A stretch of DNA of 64,000 nt from Ignelater luminosus (taxonomy: Eukaryota > Arthropoda > Insecta > Coleoptera > Elateridae). Location of the stretch: assembly GCA_011009095.1 (NCBI GenBank), contig VTPC01089971.1, positions 168,969 to 232,968 on the forward strand, in the 5' to 3' direction. The translations under genes were made by a program, and so were the position numbers. Of the stretch, positions 35,974 through 48,500 are shown piece after piece; positions within the stretch are counted from its first letter, which is position 1, and each line of letters opens with the position of its first letter. The notes under the pieces are model-generated. The model made no database searches, was not told where the DNA came from, and worked only from the letters and a program-made list of their open reading frames with translations.

Positions 35974-37310
35974 TCGGGGCGATATATATAATTCTGGACA
36001 TATATAAAAGACTTACCCGGAGAAGGCTAGTAATTAATTACTTCAAAAAAATAAATAATCAGCACCCCTTATAGCTTGGTTGAAAGTTTAACACTAAAGG
36101 CAATAAATTAATTTATGAATTAATCAGCACACATCAAGCTCCTCTGTTTGTTTAGAATCATCCACCTACAGGAACGCTTCAATTATAAAGTTAAAAAAAC
36201 AACAGCAAATAAACAATGCTCCTTCCAAACACGGTTTACAGTTGACTGGTACAAACGTTTTCGTTGTTTCTGAAAGAACTTATAAACAAAACAAAAAATA
36301 AAATAGTACAGAAATACACAATAATAGTTTATTTACTTCAGAGTAAATATGTGTAGGCAAGACAAAGTAAATATCATAATAACATATAGAATCGTAATTA
36401 TACAAAAAAATAAATATATGCAAATTGCAAATGAAAACTAGCAGACTGTTACGTTACTAAAAGATTTACACTTAATTAAATGTATTGAGTTGACCAACAA
36501 CTTCTTAACCACAAATAAGTGAAACTATTCTCTTATCAAAACGTTTTTGCTTGATACAATGAATTAAAACAATAGCGCTTAATAATGCAACGTAAAACTA
36601 ATCGAAATATTTATCACAAACAAGAAAATAATTGTTTCGTAAACTAATTATAAAAAGAAATGTTTACTTAAATCTTGGAAATTTTGAATAGAGTAATTTT
36701 TAAGCTACCTAAATTTTGCATTAGAAATTTATTGCTAAATTATTGCAAAGCAAGAATGAATGAAATTATTAACTTTATTCAAATATAGTTAAATTTAGGT
36801 TAAATGCCTTTCTCAATATCCCCAAAAACGGGATTTCATACAAAACAATTTTCTAAATCAACAAGTTAAAACTAAATTATAACTTATCTTATACACAGTA
36901 AATTCCTTGGTGATGTCTAGGGTTGAAAGGTTTGACTCTCAGGAGGTGATGTCTTCAACAAACAAAGGTCTCTGACCGGTAATAAAGTTTTTAACAAAAC
37001 AAAGTGTGAATTGTCAATAGTTTAGTAATCCTTCAACAGGTAATAAACGAATAAGCGATGCTTATATCCACAAAAGAGTCTTTTAAAATTATCCGAACGT
37101 CCAGAGTTATTAATTTACGTGCTTATTACAACACACACAAGGAAGTACGGACAACTGAGTTTCCCCCACAAAACACAAGCTTCCACGATAAAAAAACAAA
37201 ACTCCTTAGCGCAATCCCGAGATGCTCGGTTGAAATAAATTAGCATTCACTAATTTCGATAGAACGAAAGATCAGAGGGCATTTTCCCTGTACCACACAA
37301 AACGACACAG
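35974..37310. other. AT-rich DNA, no gene seen
   Basis: No protein motif, terminal repeat or RNA gene was recognised. Confidence 0.4.
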
Positions 37311-37425
37311 AAGAACGCGCGCTACCTTGTCTTACGGAAGCCGGCAGTCAAGTCCCCGCGGCCCGGGGCGACACGCCCGCAGTCTCGACAACTGCATACG
37401 CATAGTGCATACGTGCCTCGAACGC
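37311..37425. other. CpG- and GC-rich islet
   Basis: About 115 bp stand out from AT-rich flanks. They contain GAACGCGCGC, GGAAGCCGGC, CCCCGCGGCCCGGGGCG and ACACGCCCGC, with a clear excess of CpG. TGCATACGCATAG is followed by a near-copy, TGCATACGTGC. It could be a promoter-like 5' end of a host gene or of a retroelement, but no adjoining coding region supports either. Confidence 0.6.
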
Positions 37426-38148
37426 CAAAAAAAGCTTGATTCACACCTGAAAGGAAGTCAATAAAAAAAACAAATGTTGTACTGGTCTATTGTCAGTGGA
37501 AAGTTTTTTGATCATTCAATTACAATGTAAACTGTCTCTTAAATGGGTCTCTAGCTAAGGTTTACCAGGAAACACATCTGGATTGTGATATCAGAATTCT
37601 TATAACTTTTGCTCCAAAAGACACGTACCAACACTAAAACTATGAAAATCAAAATATGAAATTAAACAAAATTTAGCGAACCGTGATAGATCAATTCCAA
37701 CAACGCAAGAAATATATTAGGCGCTTTAAAAAGAATAAAATAATGAGCTCATGATAAATCAATATATATATAAAACGAAATTCAGAAACCATAGGTAATG
37801 TTATAAAATAACATTACAAAATATCTGTAGCCATTAATACACTACACAGGGTTTTACTAAATTATGTGGATTTACTGATAGAATAAAAATAAGCTGCCTG
37901 ACTTAACCCTTTAAACAAATTGTAGTATTTATCAAACTGCATTTTAAAACGAACAAGAATTATAAAGTTTAAAACGGAAAAAACTGGACATTTTAAAAGA
38001 AGAGAAAATTAGAAATACAATATAAAAGCACCAAAAAGGTATTATATATGCATTAAAATCAAATTTTCAAAAAAAATGCATGCATTTATAAAAATAACCA
38101 AAATATGCATTTACATGTACTTGAGAATTGTAATTAGTGGTTCAGTGT
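37426..38148. other. AT-rich DNA, no gene seen
   Basis: Nothing supportable apart from TATA-rich low-complexity sequence and an ATGCATGCAT palindrome near 38076. Confidence 0.4.
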
Positions 38149-38181
38149 TTTGATAAAGGTGCACGGTAGCACTGAAACGTC
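38149..38181 (+). ncRNA. Degenerate hammerhead-ribozyme-like motif
   Basis: TTGATAA, a short stem GTGC/GCAC (38159-38162 with 38169-38172), then GAAACGTC follow the order of a hammerhead core: CUGAUGA, stem II, GAAA and the cleavage triplet GUC. Two core bases differ from consensus (C to T and G to A), both transitions. Small hammerheads of this type are known in Penelope-like retroelements and related repeats of animals. Catalysis is not expected with these changes. Confidence 0.3.
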
Positions 38182-39092
38182 AAGAAATAATTGTAGGTTT
38201 TTGTAATAAATTGACAAATAAACAGACTGTAAAGCTGACCAATTTTTTAATGAAGAATCATGAAATATTTAATCAACTTTTCCAAAAATTACAATAAGGC
38301 GTGAAACATACCAATTAAGTATCAGTAAACATTTTATTGTCATGCTATTCTAATATCTGAGCCATATTTCTACATTCTCGTCCGTTGAACAAGATACGTA
38401 AGACGATATATTTTCTAATAGAAATGATGGCAATAGCAAAGGGTTTATAGATAGACTGTGAAGGGTCAGAAGCTTGCGGGTCCTTGTTTTATTACACTTG
38501 TCCTAGAACCAACGTTTGCCTTATGGCTTCAGTGGTTGCTTGTCAACATGTTTTAATAAAATTGCGTATGAAGTGAATATCTTTAACCTTACACAATTTT
38601 ACATTCTAGTGTACAGAAAAAGAATAATTGCAGTTTATTTCAAAGCTACATTTACAATAACCGTAAAAATCCATAAAGTCACTATTATTTTATAATGCTT
38701 TTTTTTAGTAGACAGCAGAATATGCTAGAGTTGTCGTTTATCAAGAATAAGACAACGTTATGTGTTTTATTAATGAAGGAAATTCTTGCAGTTCTTTACG
38801 TATAAACGTCAGAAAAAGGTAAAAAGCAGATTGAAAGCATAAATGCCTTTTTATAAAATTATATGTAGCTTGATTTCAATCGTAGAATCGTCTTTCAAGA
38901 TGACCTCCAAAGTAAATAGAAAATATAGAATTTCTCAAAGTATGACAGTTTTTATTCTTCCCAAACTCACCTTAAAATATTTACTCTCTACAGTGTGTAT
39001 TCTTGCCATCTAAGAGGGAATTATGGGAAAAGCATTAGTTCGGAAGTTACTATGACTCTATTGGAACCGTAACATACGAGTGCGTACGTATA

Positions 39093-40551
39093 TACAAGGT
39101 GTTAAAAAATCGTTTAAATATTTAAGAGGTATATAGTACGACCAAAAACAAGTAAAAAGATCTAAATGAACAACCATTTTCGAGATAAGAGCGATTTTTG
39201 TTTCTGAAAGTGAAAGAAACCATAACTTTAAGTAAACCATTTTGTTTTCATATGACATTTACTATATTAATCAGTTCGCAGTCACTTAATAAGCCTTTTC
39301 TGGTAGTGAATTTATTTTTCCACGTCAAGGAGATTCAGTTTCCGATTTGCAATGCCTTATTCAAATGCTGAAATGGCCGATATGCTTTTCATTTCTGATC
39401 GTGAAAACGGGTATGCTTTGGAGGCACGTCTTCTTTATAGCGAAGCTTTTCCCAATCGTCAACTGCCTTCGCACGAGATGTTTGGAAACGTTTACCAACA
39501 GTTGAGGGATAGTGGTTCCTTTGGAAACTGTGCTTACGATAGTGGACGTCTATGGTCAGTGTGTACGCCTGAGGTTGAAGAACAAATTTTAGCGAGAGTA
39601 AATAAAAACTCCAAAAAGAGTTTGAGAAGAATTTTGGCTAAAGTAGGCGTAAGTAGTCCTCTTGTTTGGAGAACTCTCCACCATTAACTTTTATATTCGT
39701 ACCATATCCAACGGGTACAAGCCCTTACTCGCCCTGACTACCAAGCAAGAATGTTATTCTGTCAGTGGTTTTTAAGGAAAGCTGCTGAACACCCAAAGTT
39801 TTTTTCTAACCTCCTTTTCTCAGATGAAGTCGGTTACACTAAAGATGAGATTTTCAATTATCATAGTAATCACGTTTGGTTGGACGAAAATTCACATGTT
39901 CTTGAAACCAGATATCAACAATGTTTTAGTCTCAATATCTAGATATAGGCATTTGAGGCAATCATTTATTAAAATCGGTTGTTTTGCCACAACGTTTAAC
40001 AGATCCTGCGTAAACACTTTGTCCGAAGATGTCTCTCTAAATCAGAGATTGCATGTTTCGTTTGTGCAAGATGGGGCACCGCCGCATTTTACGCTTGCTC
40101 TTAGGAAACAGCAGAATAAAACATTTCATAGGAGATGGATAAAGCGAGGAAGTCCCATTCTGTGGCCTGCCTGGTTTTCCGACCTAGCTCTCTTAGACGT
40201 TTGTATTTGGTGTTATTTGAAAAGTTTAGTGTATGCAACAGCTGTAAATAATTGAGCAATGTTGTCAAACTATTCAAGAACAACCGAGTTTTTTAGAAAG
40301 GGTACGGAGTTTCTTCTTGAGAAGATGTAGATTCTCTTTTGAAATGGAAGGAGGACATATCAAACATCTTCTGTGATAATTGTGTTCTGTAGCGCTAAGC
40401 GCTAAAAACTACAAAAATTTACAAAAAAGAAATTCGCTTTTATCTCGAAAACTGTTGATTTGCAAACCCATGTTTATTAACCCTTTTTTGCTTATCTTTG
40501 CTCGTACTATATGCCCCTTAAAGATTTAAACGTTTTTTATAACATCCTGTA
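39093..40551 (+). mobile_element. DD41D-type Tc1/mariner-like element, full length but decayed
   Basis: The ends are long inverted repeats: TACAAGGTGTTAAAAAATCG on the left, matched by TACAGGATGTTATAAAAAAC from the right end. Both continue with GTTTAAAT, a TTTAAG block and ATATAGTACGA for about 70 bp, then patchily (TTTTCGAGATAA) to about 110 bp. TA lies immediately outside both ends (39091-39092 and 40552-40553), the standard target duplication. The 1459-bp length and central transposase fit a complete element. Confidence 0.92.
39352..40376 (+). pseudogene. DD41D-type transposase pseudogene
   Basis: The frame opens with ATG and MPYSNAEMADMLF, followed by ALEARLLYSEAFPNRQLPSH, then GSFGNCAYDSGR: the DNA-binding region of a widespread arthropod transposase family. 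A stop after HH (39685) interrupts it. The catalytic part keeps FSDEVGYTKDEIFNYHSNHV (Asp codon 39823-39825), VQDGAPPHF (Asp codon 40070-40072) and WPAWFSDLALLD (last Asp codon 40196-40198). Counting from the second to the last Asp gives 41 intervening residues, the DD41D spacing. The C-terminus ends EGGHIKHLL before a stop at 40374-40376. A further stop near 39940 and frame changes make it non-functional. Its length of about 340 codons is normal for the family. Confidence 0.9.
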
Positions 40552-40654
40552 TAAACTAAAGTAATTCGTAAAATAAATAATTTATTTAATTAAAAATAAT
40601 TTGAATATTACTTCTACAGTATTGAGTGAATGATACTGCAATGTCGTAAGTAAA

Positions 40655-42035
40655 TATGCTAACTTCCATAAAAATCGCAATACCTAGAATTAGCTGAGCG
40701 ATTTTATTGAAATTTTTACAAACGATGTAACTCATCACTACAAATAAACCATTAAAATTTGAAAACAAAAGAAGAGAAATAAAAAAAGTTTTTTCAATAA
40801 TGAGTTGCTCCGCCACGATTTGCTATGCACTCAGTTAGACGGCGTGGCATGCTGTCAATCAAGTGATCAATATCGGCCTGTGGTATATCATTCCAAGCTT
40901 CCTGAATCCGCAGGCAAAGATGGTGCAGGTTGTCTGGAGGGTGTGGTAAATTACTTAGCCGTCTACCGATTACATCCCATACATGCTCAATGGGTGACAA
41001 ATCAGGTGACCCAGTAGGCCATGGGAGGACAATAACGTTAGCTTCTTGCAAAAAGCATGTTGTAGCCCTTGCCATATGGGGCGTGCATTATCTTGTTGGA
41101 AAATGGGATTTTCTAGCCCCCGAAGATATAGAAGTGCAACGGGCTCCAGCACATTGGCAATGTAACCGGTTGCGTTTAAGTTGCCGTCAAGAAAGACCAA
41201 GGGTGATCTGTTACCATAATATAATGCACCTCTTATCATCACTTCTTGTGTGAGGGCTGTGTTGCGTTCCACAAAAAATGTTGAATCTTTGCGTTCTCCA
41301 CGCATCCTCCTGACCCTCCTACGACCGTCGTGGGCCTACAAACGAAATTGAGACTCGTCACTGAACACAATTTGATGCCATTCTTGTATCCAATTTGCTG
41401 TTTCGTTGCTCCATTCTAACCTGCGGATACGGTGTAGTGGGGTAGGAGGAAGACACAAAAATGGACGATAGGAACGCAGCTCATAAGATCTTATCCGATG
41501 ATAAACAGATGACATTGACATTCTACGTCCTACAACTCCCATTCAGTGATTTGCAACTGACCGAGTTGTGGAAAATCTGTCTCTTGTGGCCAATCTTAAA
41601 CAACGGCCAGATCCAGGGCGACGTTGTTGAACCCCTTTTTTGGATCATCTGGACCAACATTTCAACACCGTTGCAACATCACGGTTTACAGGGCCAGCAA
41701 TATCTCTAAGCAATCTCTCTCATGCCAATAATACGGCCACGTTCAAAATTATTTGCCGATAACAAACTCTTGGCATTCTTGTAAACGTTCAAAAGGCAAT
41801 AGTGAACAAACAGTTCGCAAAATTGGCAGTTATTACAAACCGATTGTTTTATTTCTTAAAATTTATTCTTACTAAGTGCAAACAAACAAACAAAAAAGAA
41901 ACAACAACAGATAGATAGATTTTATTTAAATTTTAATCATTACTTTGTTTCATCAAAATAGGCATTTTATCAAAATTTCATTAAAATTGGTCAACAACTT
42001 CTATGTGTTGCGATTTTTATGGAAGTTAGTATATA
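40655..42035 (-). mobile_element. Tc1-like element with about 70-bp TIRs
   Basis: Left end 40655-40725 and right end 41965-42035 form inverted repeats sharing CTAACTTCCATAAAAATCGC, then TTTTAaTGAAATTTTTA-like sequence. The 1.38-kb element contains a Tc1 transposase on the minus strand. It begins only about 100 bp after the DD41D element ends, so two independent insertions lie side by side. Short CAAA and GATA repeats (41881-41924) lie inside the right end. Confidence 0.85.
40794..41776 (-). pseudogene. Tc1-family transposase (DD34E type) pseudogene
   Basis: Reading leftwards from an ATG at about 41776: DIAGPVNRDVATVLKCWSR and VQQRRPGSGR (paired-like DNA-binding domain with the GRPR-like hook), then RRMSMSSVYHRIRSYELRSY and WIQEWHQIVFSDESQFRL with the first catalytic Asp. 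After one in-frame stop come RRMRGERKDSTFFVERN, LDGNLNATGYI and FQQDNARP with the second Asp. After a single-base frame change come WPTGSPDLSPIEHVWDVIGR with the catalytic Glu, and a normal C-terminus ending RGGATHY. This order is the standard Tc1 layout of about 330 residues. Only a handful of lesions break it, so this copy is among the younger ones in the window. Confidence 0.93.
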
Positions 42036-43639
42036 TTACATAAATATTACTAATAGGTAGTTTAATAAACAAAGAAATTTAATTAAAAGGTATAGTACGG
42101 GAGATAAAGAAGTCTCGTGGGCATAAAAAGTTTGATTCCAAAATCTCGTTTTACCTCGTTGCATTCTGATGTGATTGACGATGACCTTCTAACTCCGATA
42201 TTAGTCTATTTAGACAGTTCAATTTGTTTCTAACTGGTTCTTGAAAACAAAAACTGTTATAATTTGGAGAATTAAATACTTTTTGCTTTAGACACCATTT
42301 TGAAAAATTATTTATACAGTTGGGATCAAGCTATAAACGATTTTATGAAAAGGCATTTAATTTACTTACATTCTGTTTCTTACCGTTTTTCTGACGTTAA
42401 AGCACAAAAAAGTGCAAGGACTTCTTTAGTAACCTACATGTGATTTGATCAATACCTCGTGTATTATTCAAATCATTATTTCGTTATCTGCAACCGAAAT
42501 GTTACATTATGTTGAAAATGAATAAATTAAAATTAAAATTAAATTAAATCACCAACAGAGAAAGAAATTCTAATACGATTGTGACAAAAACTGCTTTATT
42601 ACGAAGTAGTTAACGTTCCTAATTCTTATTAAAATTTTTTGTTTGTAATAATTGGCACATACAGTTACAATTATATGTAGTTTAAGTAATGAAAAAATTT
42701 CTTAGAAGTTTGCCTGTAACTTGCTACTTGCTACTGTACAATCTTTAGAAACCTGTTGTAATACTGCATTTCTGTTGCTATGATATATATAATCTATAAA
42801 AAAACAGCAGCTTTACAATCAGCAATTCAGCCATAGTAAAATAAAAATAGATCGTCATGCATCATTGTCAGCTCTAAAGACATTTAATTGGCCATATTTT
42901 AAAAACAATGGATTTGTAGTAAAACTTGTATTCCACTTTTTATGCGTCATTTTGAATACACCCTGTATGGCACTTGCTTCACTGAATGGCAGTTGATACG
43001 TGCGTAAATGTGAGGTTCTGGTCAACCACGCAGTTTTTTGGGCGTTTTATCTTTAAAAACCGGATGCTTTTTTGTCATAACAATTCATATTGGGACATCA
43101 AATGAAAGAAGATAGCATCGTTTATGGTGATCATCTTTATTTTATGCGCGTAGTAAAAATGTACCACTTTGAGATGTTAAATTTTTTAAATTACCTCATA
43201 AATTAAAGGTGGGTTTAAACGTTTCAATTTAACATTTTATACAGGAGCCAAACTCAGCAAACATGCAATTGATAACAACCATCAACTTGAGTTTCAAAAT
43301 TTTGAAATCTTAGAAAAAAGATAAGAAACTAGAGAGAATCCCGTATGAAATAATTTTTTCTTATTTTAGTTAGTCACTCACGCCCATATTTATAGTCAGT
43401 ACTTGTGCATGCTCTAATATTTTATATTATTTATTTAATTTGAAGATACGATCTCGTATGGATCATAGGGGAAATGTGTTTAACTTGTGAGCATTTGTGC
43501 CAATCCGAGTGCTTCCTGGAGTCAAACATAGACTCACTTAAGTACTGACTGATTTTACTTCTAATAATTATACCAGTTAAGCCAGAGGTAGTGTAAGAAT
43601 TATTACAGTATCATTTAATAACTCCAATAGTATTGAATT
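42036..43639. other. AT-rich intergenic DNA
   Basis: No gene is recognised. A solitary ACACCCTGTATGGC near 42957 resembles a Tc1/mariner terminus without a visible partner. Confidence 0.45.
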
Positions 43640-44012
43640 GCATTATAGTATCTGATACTATCTTGATCTGTACGTAGTTCGTGTTCACATATGTCATTCT
43701 CCATTTTTTCCCATCTCTTCCTAATTCTGCCATCTGTTCCAATTTTAAGTTTTTTCTTCTAGAATTTTCGTTGATGCTTCTTTTACATGTTTTCGGGAAT
43801 TTTTGCATTGACTCTCTTCAAATAGCACTTTCTCGTCCTTCCACTTCTCCTTATTTCATCATCTTGTATTTCATTTTGTCTTGTGTTTCTCTCCATTCTA
43901 TTAGTAAATATCTTATTTCTACCGTCTGAAGTCTAAACTGCTATCTCCACTAAGGATCTTTGACTCACTATTATACATAATTCATTAGTATGGAGAGATA
44001 AATTGTTTTATA
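43640..44012 (-). pseudogene. Non-LTR reverse transcriptase, C-terminal piece (split by insertion)
   Basis: The minus strand from 44012 leftwards reads YKTIYLSILMNY, then in neighbouring frames YNSES, LQTVEIRYLLI and NEIQDDEIRR. It corresponds to the VYKTI..PIL.YGSESW...LQ..EMRYLRR...TR.D.IRN..IR block that follows the thumb of RTE/CR1-like reverse transcriptases. It continues the frame of the piece at 45090-45545, from which it is separated by an inserted DNA transposon. Stops and frame changes are frequent. Confidence 0.7.
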
Positions 44013-45082
44013 TACAGGGTAATTCACATAGGAAAATGAGCCTGAGAAATTTTTACGTATGCAACCCATCAACCATCTCATGACCACCTCTAAAAGATTC
44101 TAAAGAAAATAAAAAGTATTAGTCGATTCAGCTTATTGTACAGTAAATTGTACTCATATTATTTATGAAACGTCATTACATTTATCTATGTATTTGTTGT
44201 CATATACAATAATTACGTTTTCTCAAAAAGTGTGAAAAAAAACAATTTAATTTTAATTTATGGGAAATATTCCAAAATGCCTGGGGTGGTTGTTCGCATA
44301 TACACGCAGCGGTACCCTTGCAGAAGGTGTTCTACTCACATCATTTCTAAAAGATTGGAGAAAGATTTACTAGAAAATTGACCAAATCTAAAGAAATCCA
44401 GGCAAGGAATAGCAGCAAGTGAAGAAAATGAAACTAATGTTCTTTGGTGTATTAACAAATATTGAAATGTAAAGTAAAATAAAATTGCAAAAGCTTTACT
44501 ATTACCATTTCCTAAGTGCAATGTCCAGAATTACTAAAGAAAATACATTTTGTTAATAGAATTAACAAAGAATGCGAAAGGATCAAATCAGTAACACTAC
44601 TTAAAGTAATAAGGTTGTTCTGTGAGAAGATCTTGGGAAGGAAGCGGTGGTTAACATTTTCAGCAATTACTTAATTTCATTCTTGTTTAATTATCTGCTC
44701 CTATTTTTTGTTCTACCATTTGTTTTTAACTTTACAACAATTACAATATTGAATAATAAAAGTCATCATCATCACCTTTAGTGGTTTGTTCAATAACCTA
44801 CAGCCAAACGTCTTTCAAGCTAGAGTTCAAGACTTTAACGCATTTGTATAATCAAGTAACTGGCAATAACGTCGTGGAAATTCCCATAAGTACACTGCCT
44901 ATCTTTCCTGTACTATATTTCCAGAGTGAAACGTATGGTACGTTATTACAATCTCTTAATTGACAGTTGCGCTTGCTTAAGCATACTTTGTTTAATCAAA
45001 GTGCAAGTGACCTTTGGAAATGTAATTTGGGTTGCATGAAAACAATCAAGAAGTCTCATCATCTTCTGTAAATAACCCTGTA
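44013..45082. mobile_element. TA-flanked DNA transposon inserted in a retrotransposon
   Basis: The left end TACAGGGTAATTCACATAGG and the right end (reverse complement TACAGGGTTATTTACAGAAG) begin inverted repeats of about 55 bp, both closing near ATGCAACCC with patchy matching between. TA flanks each end (44011-44012 and 45083-45084). At 1070 bp with no identifiable transposase, it is probably a non-autonomous or heavily decayed Tc1/mariner-type element. It splits a reverse-transcriptase relic at a TA site with no visible loss of host sequence. Confidence 0.8.
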
Positions 45083-45089
45083 TATCGTA

Positions 45090-45545
45090 TCTGTGTTGTC
45101 TTTAAAATTCCTTTTTTGTCTAACAGAAATTGCCTTAGTGCTCAATAAACGTTTTCGACGTTTCTTATTCTATTAAAAAGTTCTACTTTATTCCCATTTA
45201 CTTTGATTGTTGCTCCTAAATATTTAAATTTGCCTGCTTGCTCGAGATGTTCATGTCTTATTATTTAGGCAATACCTTTTTTCTATTTTTATCTTCTATT
45301 TGCTGCCTTGGCTCCTTCTTTACCTGTAAACTGATCCGATGACGTTGTTTTGTCTAACATGATTTAATGTTAAAATGTGTAGACTTCTCTTCCTCTTATC
45401 AAATTATTTGGTGAGTTCCAGTTCTGTAGTACCTTTCAATCTGCCTTTCTATTAACTTTACCAAAAGCACTTTTTAATTTTATTAGCTATCTTAAGTCTA
45501 TCTCTGTTACGCATTTACATGGGAAATCCCTACGATGCTCTTTAA
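45090..45545 (-). pseudogene. Non-LTR reverse transcriptase piece upstream of the insertion
   Basis: Reading leftwards: SAFGKVNRKAD and VLQNWNSPNNLI, which matches the RT motif A region (AFD.VNR..LW..L). The catalytic Asp is replaced by Gly. An internal deletion removes the FADD box. The thumb follows as EQAGKFKYLGATIKVNG and IRNVENVY, then a LLDKK segment ending at the transposon boundary. It belongs to the same element as 43640-44012. Confidence 0.75.
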
Positions 45546-48500
45546 ACCAGACCTATGGTGCACAGATCTGTAATCGGAAAATAACATTGTTATTTTTTGT
45601 GGAAACATAAAAAGGTGTTACGGGAAAGAGCTGGTACAGAGCAATGAGAGAGTTTGATGTAATGAAATGTTGAGATTTTTGTTATTATACTTAATGCTCA
45701 CTATTGCTCAGAAAATTCTCATACAGTGTGTAACATCACCATAAACACTTCATCATGTTTAGAAACGGTATAGATCAGGTCTTCACTTTGAAAATTTAAA
45801 ATTATACTATCAATTAACTAGAAAACAGGATCACAATGACTTTGCACTGTACTGTCAACTAGTGACAAATTCTGTTTACGCGTTGATTCTGCATTTTGAG
45901 TGATCATTGGTACGTTTAAAAATTTTAAACTTTGTTTTGCATTTACTACTGCATAAAATCGAATTTTCTGAAATTTCATACATTAATATTATAATAAAAT
46001 ATTCTCGACTGCACAGTAATCAGTAAAAAGTTTAATATCACGTTTTGCCCTTTTCCTGATCACGTTAAAGGTAGTTAAAATCTCGATAATAATACCAGCA
46101 TTAAGTGAGGAAGAAGAAAACAGCTAATTATACAGAGTGTTTTATTTACAGAAATTAAGGCCATAAATGTGATTCTTTTATGTAGTGAACGCTCACGGAT
46201 AATTTTGGGAAATGCAGACAATTGTTCTGTTTAGTTTTTCCCAGTTTATATTCCGACAAATAGCGATGCTATTCCTCTATTACAGATATTGAGACACCCT
46301 GTCAGCACTAATACTCATGCTTGCTTAGAACAACTAAACTTTACCTAAAACTAGTAATACGCACATAAAATGTTTGCTGAATTCTCGTTACTAGTTCTAA
46401 ACACAAGGTTATGGTTATTAAGCGAATGTAGGTATTAGCGCTATACACTGAAATGTCTGAATAAAGGAATTTAAAGTTTAAAATGGCACTTATTTGATCT
46501 ATATTAAGGTAAGAAGGATAACTAAAAAATTCTTTTATTTTCTTTTCATTCTAACCAGCCCAGCCGTATGTAATATGAAAGTGTAACTTCCATCAAAATC
46601 GTTCCGATTGCTTTTTAATCATAAAATTGAATTTACTATTAGTACGCAATATTAGTTTTACTAGACGGACTTAACGATTTTAAGAAGAAAATATCCCCTT
46701 AATTTACAAAAATATTGCTTGCAGAAGGAAAACCAATAACTGAGCCAACTTTCATTTATTTTTTATTTGTTTGGTAATTTATTTATTTTCGTATTAAGAC
46801 CACACTAACTTCAGCCATTAACTTTAAGAAGCTTCAGCAATAAAAACTTCTTGTTAGTAAATCCTTGAAATGAAACTGGGAGTTTTTCCGAGAAAATTAA
46901 ATAAAAAGCAATGGATTTTCATCTCGTGTAATTTAGCTTAAAATGTTTTAACGGTAATTTTAGCTAACTTCAGTGTGTTTACTTCAAAACAAGAAAAATA
47001 AAAACGGAAAACAATTTAATTATGAATTATAATTAAGCAGACGCGCAGTTCTTTTCATTTTGTGCTTTTATAAAAATTTATAAAAATCTGTTATATAATA
47101 TCAAAACGAGGTTGAATAAACTTAATTGTTCTCTTGACGAATCAGAAGATAATACAAATATTTTTAGAGCACTGAAGGAAAAAGAAAAATCAAAACTCAA
47201 AAGTAAACTGTTCTAACTTTCATTTTGAAAATTAACTTTTGAAAGTAAGCAAAAATAATTAAAAACCCCCCTTAAGTTAAATTCTGTTTCGTAGGAAAAG
47301 AGAATGTCGACTTCACATTTTAAAACTCATAACTCGTTTGAAACTTGTTTTGGCAAACGTTCTGGTTGTTTCAGTCACTTAGAAAATTTGTTGGAAATAA
47401 CAGTTTATTGTTGTTACTTCGTTTCCTGGTTTTCATTTCGAAATGGTCTTATACGTATAACATATAAAATCGCCATAACTTTCTTGCGAAATGGGAAAAA
47501 AGGGGCCTAATTTATATTTTAATAGTTAGAAATTATTTGTAACAGCGGGTTAATTGTATACATTTAACTTCAGGACAAAATTACAATGGAGAATAGAAAT
47601 TCCCCGAACGCTATTTTCTCATTAAATTAGGCACAACCACCGACCAAAAGCATCATCAGGCATCCAACCCTTTTACAGAAATGCCATGCTACGTTACCTC
47701 TTCCCACACCCCACTACCATCACATTAGAGGGTGCTTTAACATATTGAACATGTAATTTAAATCTCTCCACAATATCCATGAATTTACATGTTAAGCTCG
47801 TTTTAAGGTCGTTAAAGTAGACTTGTTGAACCAATTAGCTGTACCAAAGAAAGTTTGTTGAAAGATGTAGCTTTTATAGTTTTTATTTTTTAAATTATAC
47901 TTTCGGTAGTAACTATGTATGTATCTGTAGGTGCATTCATTTTAAAAGCTTTCATGAAGGCGTTTTGTATTGTTTTCTTTGTGTATAAGGGTATGTACCA
48001 TCTGTTACGTTCGCAAGTCCTTGAAGTAATGAATCGTATATTTCAGTCAAGCGTTATCTAGCTAGTATTTGAAATATGGCGAGAATATCATTGATGTATA
48101 AAAATTCTGTAACACATCTTGAAATTTTAAACAGCCGACTTATCATTTTTGTAATTTACTCCGGTCGAAGAATTTTAAAATTCCCTTTTTAGTTATTTCG
48201 GGAATCGTAGTTATAAGTTTGATATTACTAATGAACCGAAATGTATAATTCACTCAGAATTATTCTAAAATCAAAAGAAACAAACAAGTCTCTGAGTACA
48301 ATACGAAGAAATAACTTTAGTAAAATTTAAAAGTAATCTTGAATTATTTAAGATATAAGTTTATGAACTTTTAAATTTTTAATTCTGCAAAATAGTTGAA
48401 ACACACTTAACTGGTTATTTCAGTATTAACCCACATAGACTAATGAATTTTATTATGATTTTATAAGCTTGTATTGAGCCAACACATATTTTGCTAAATC

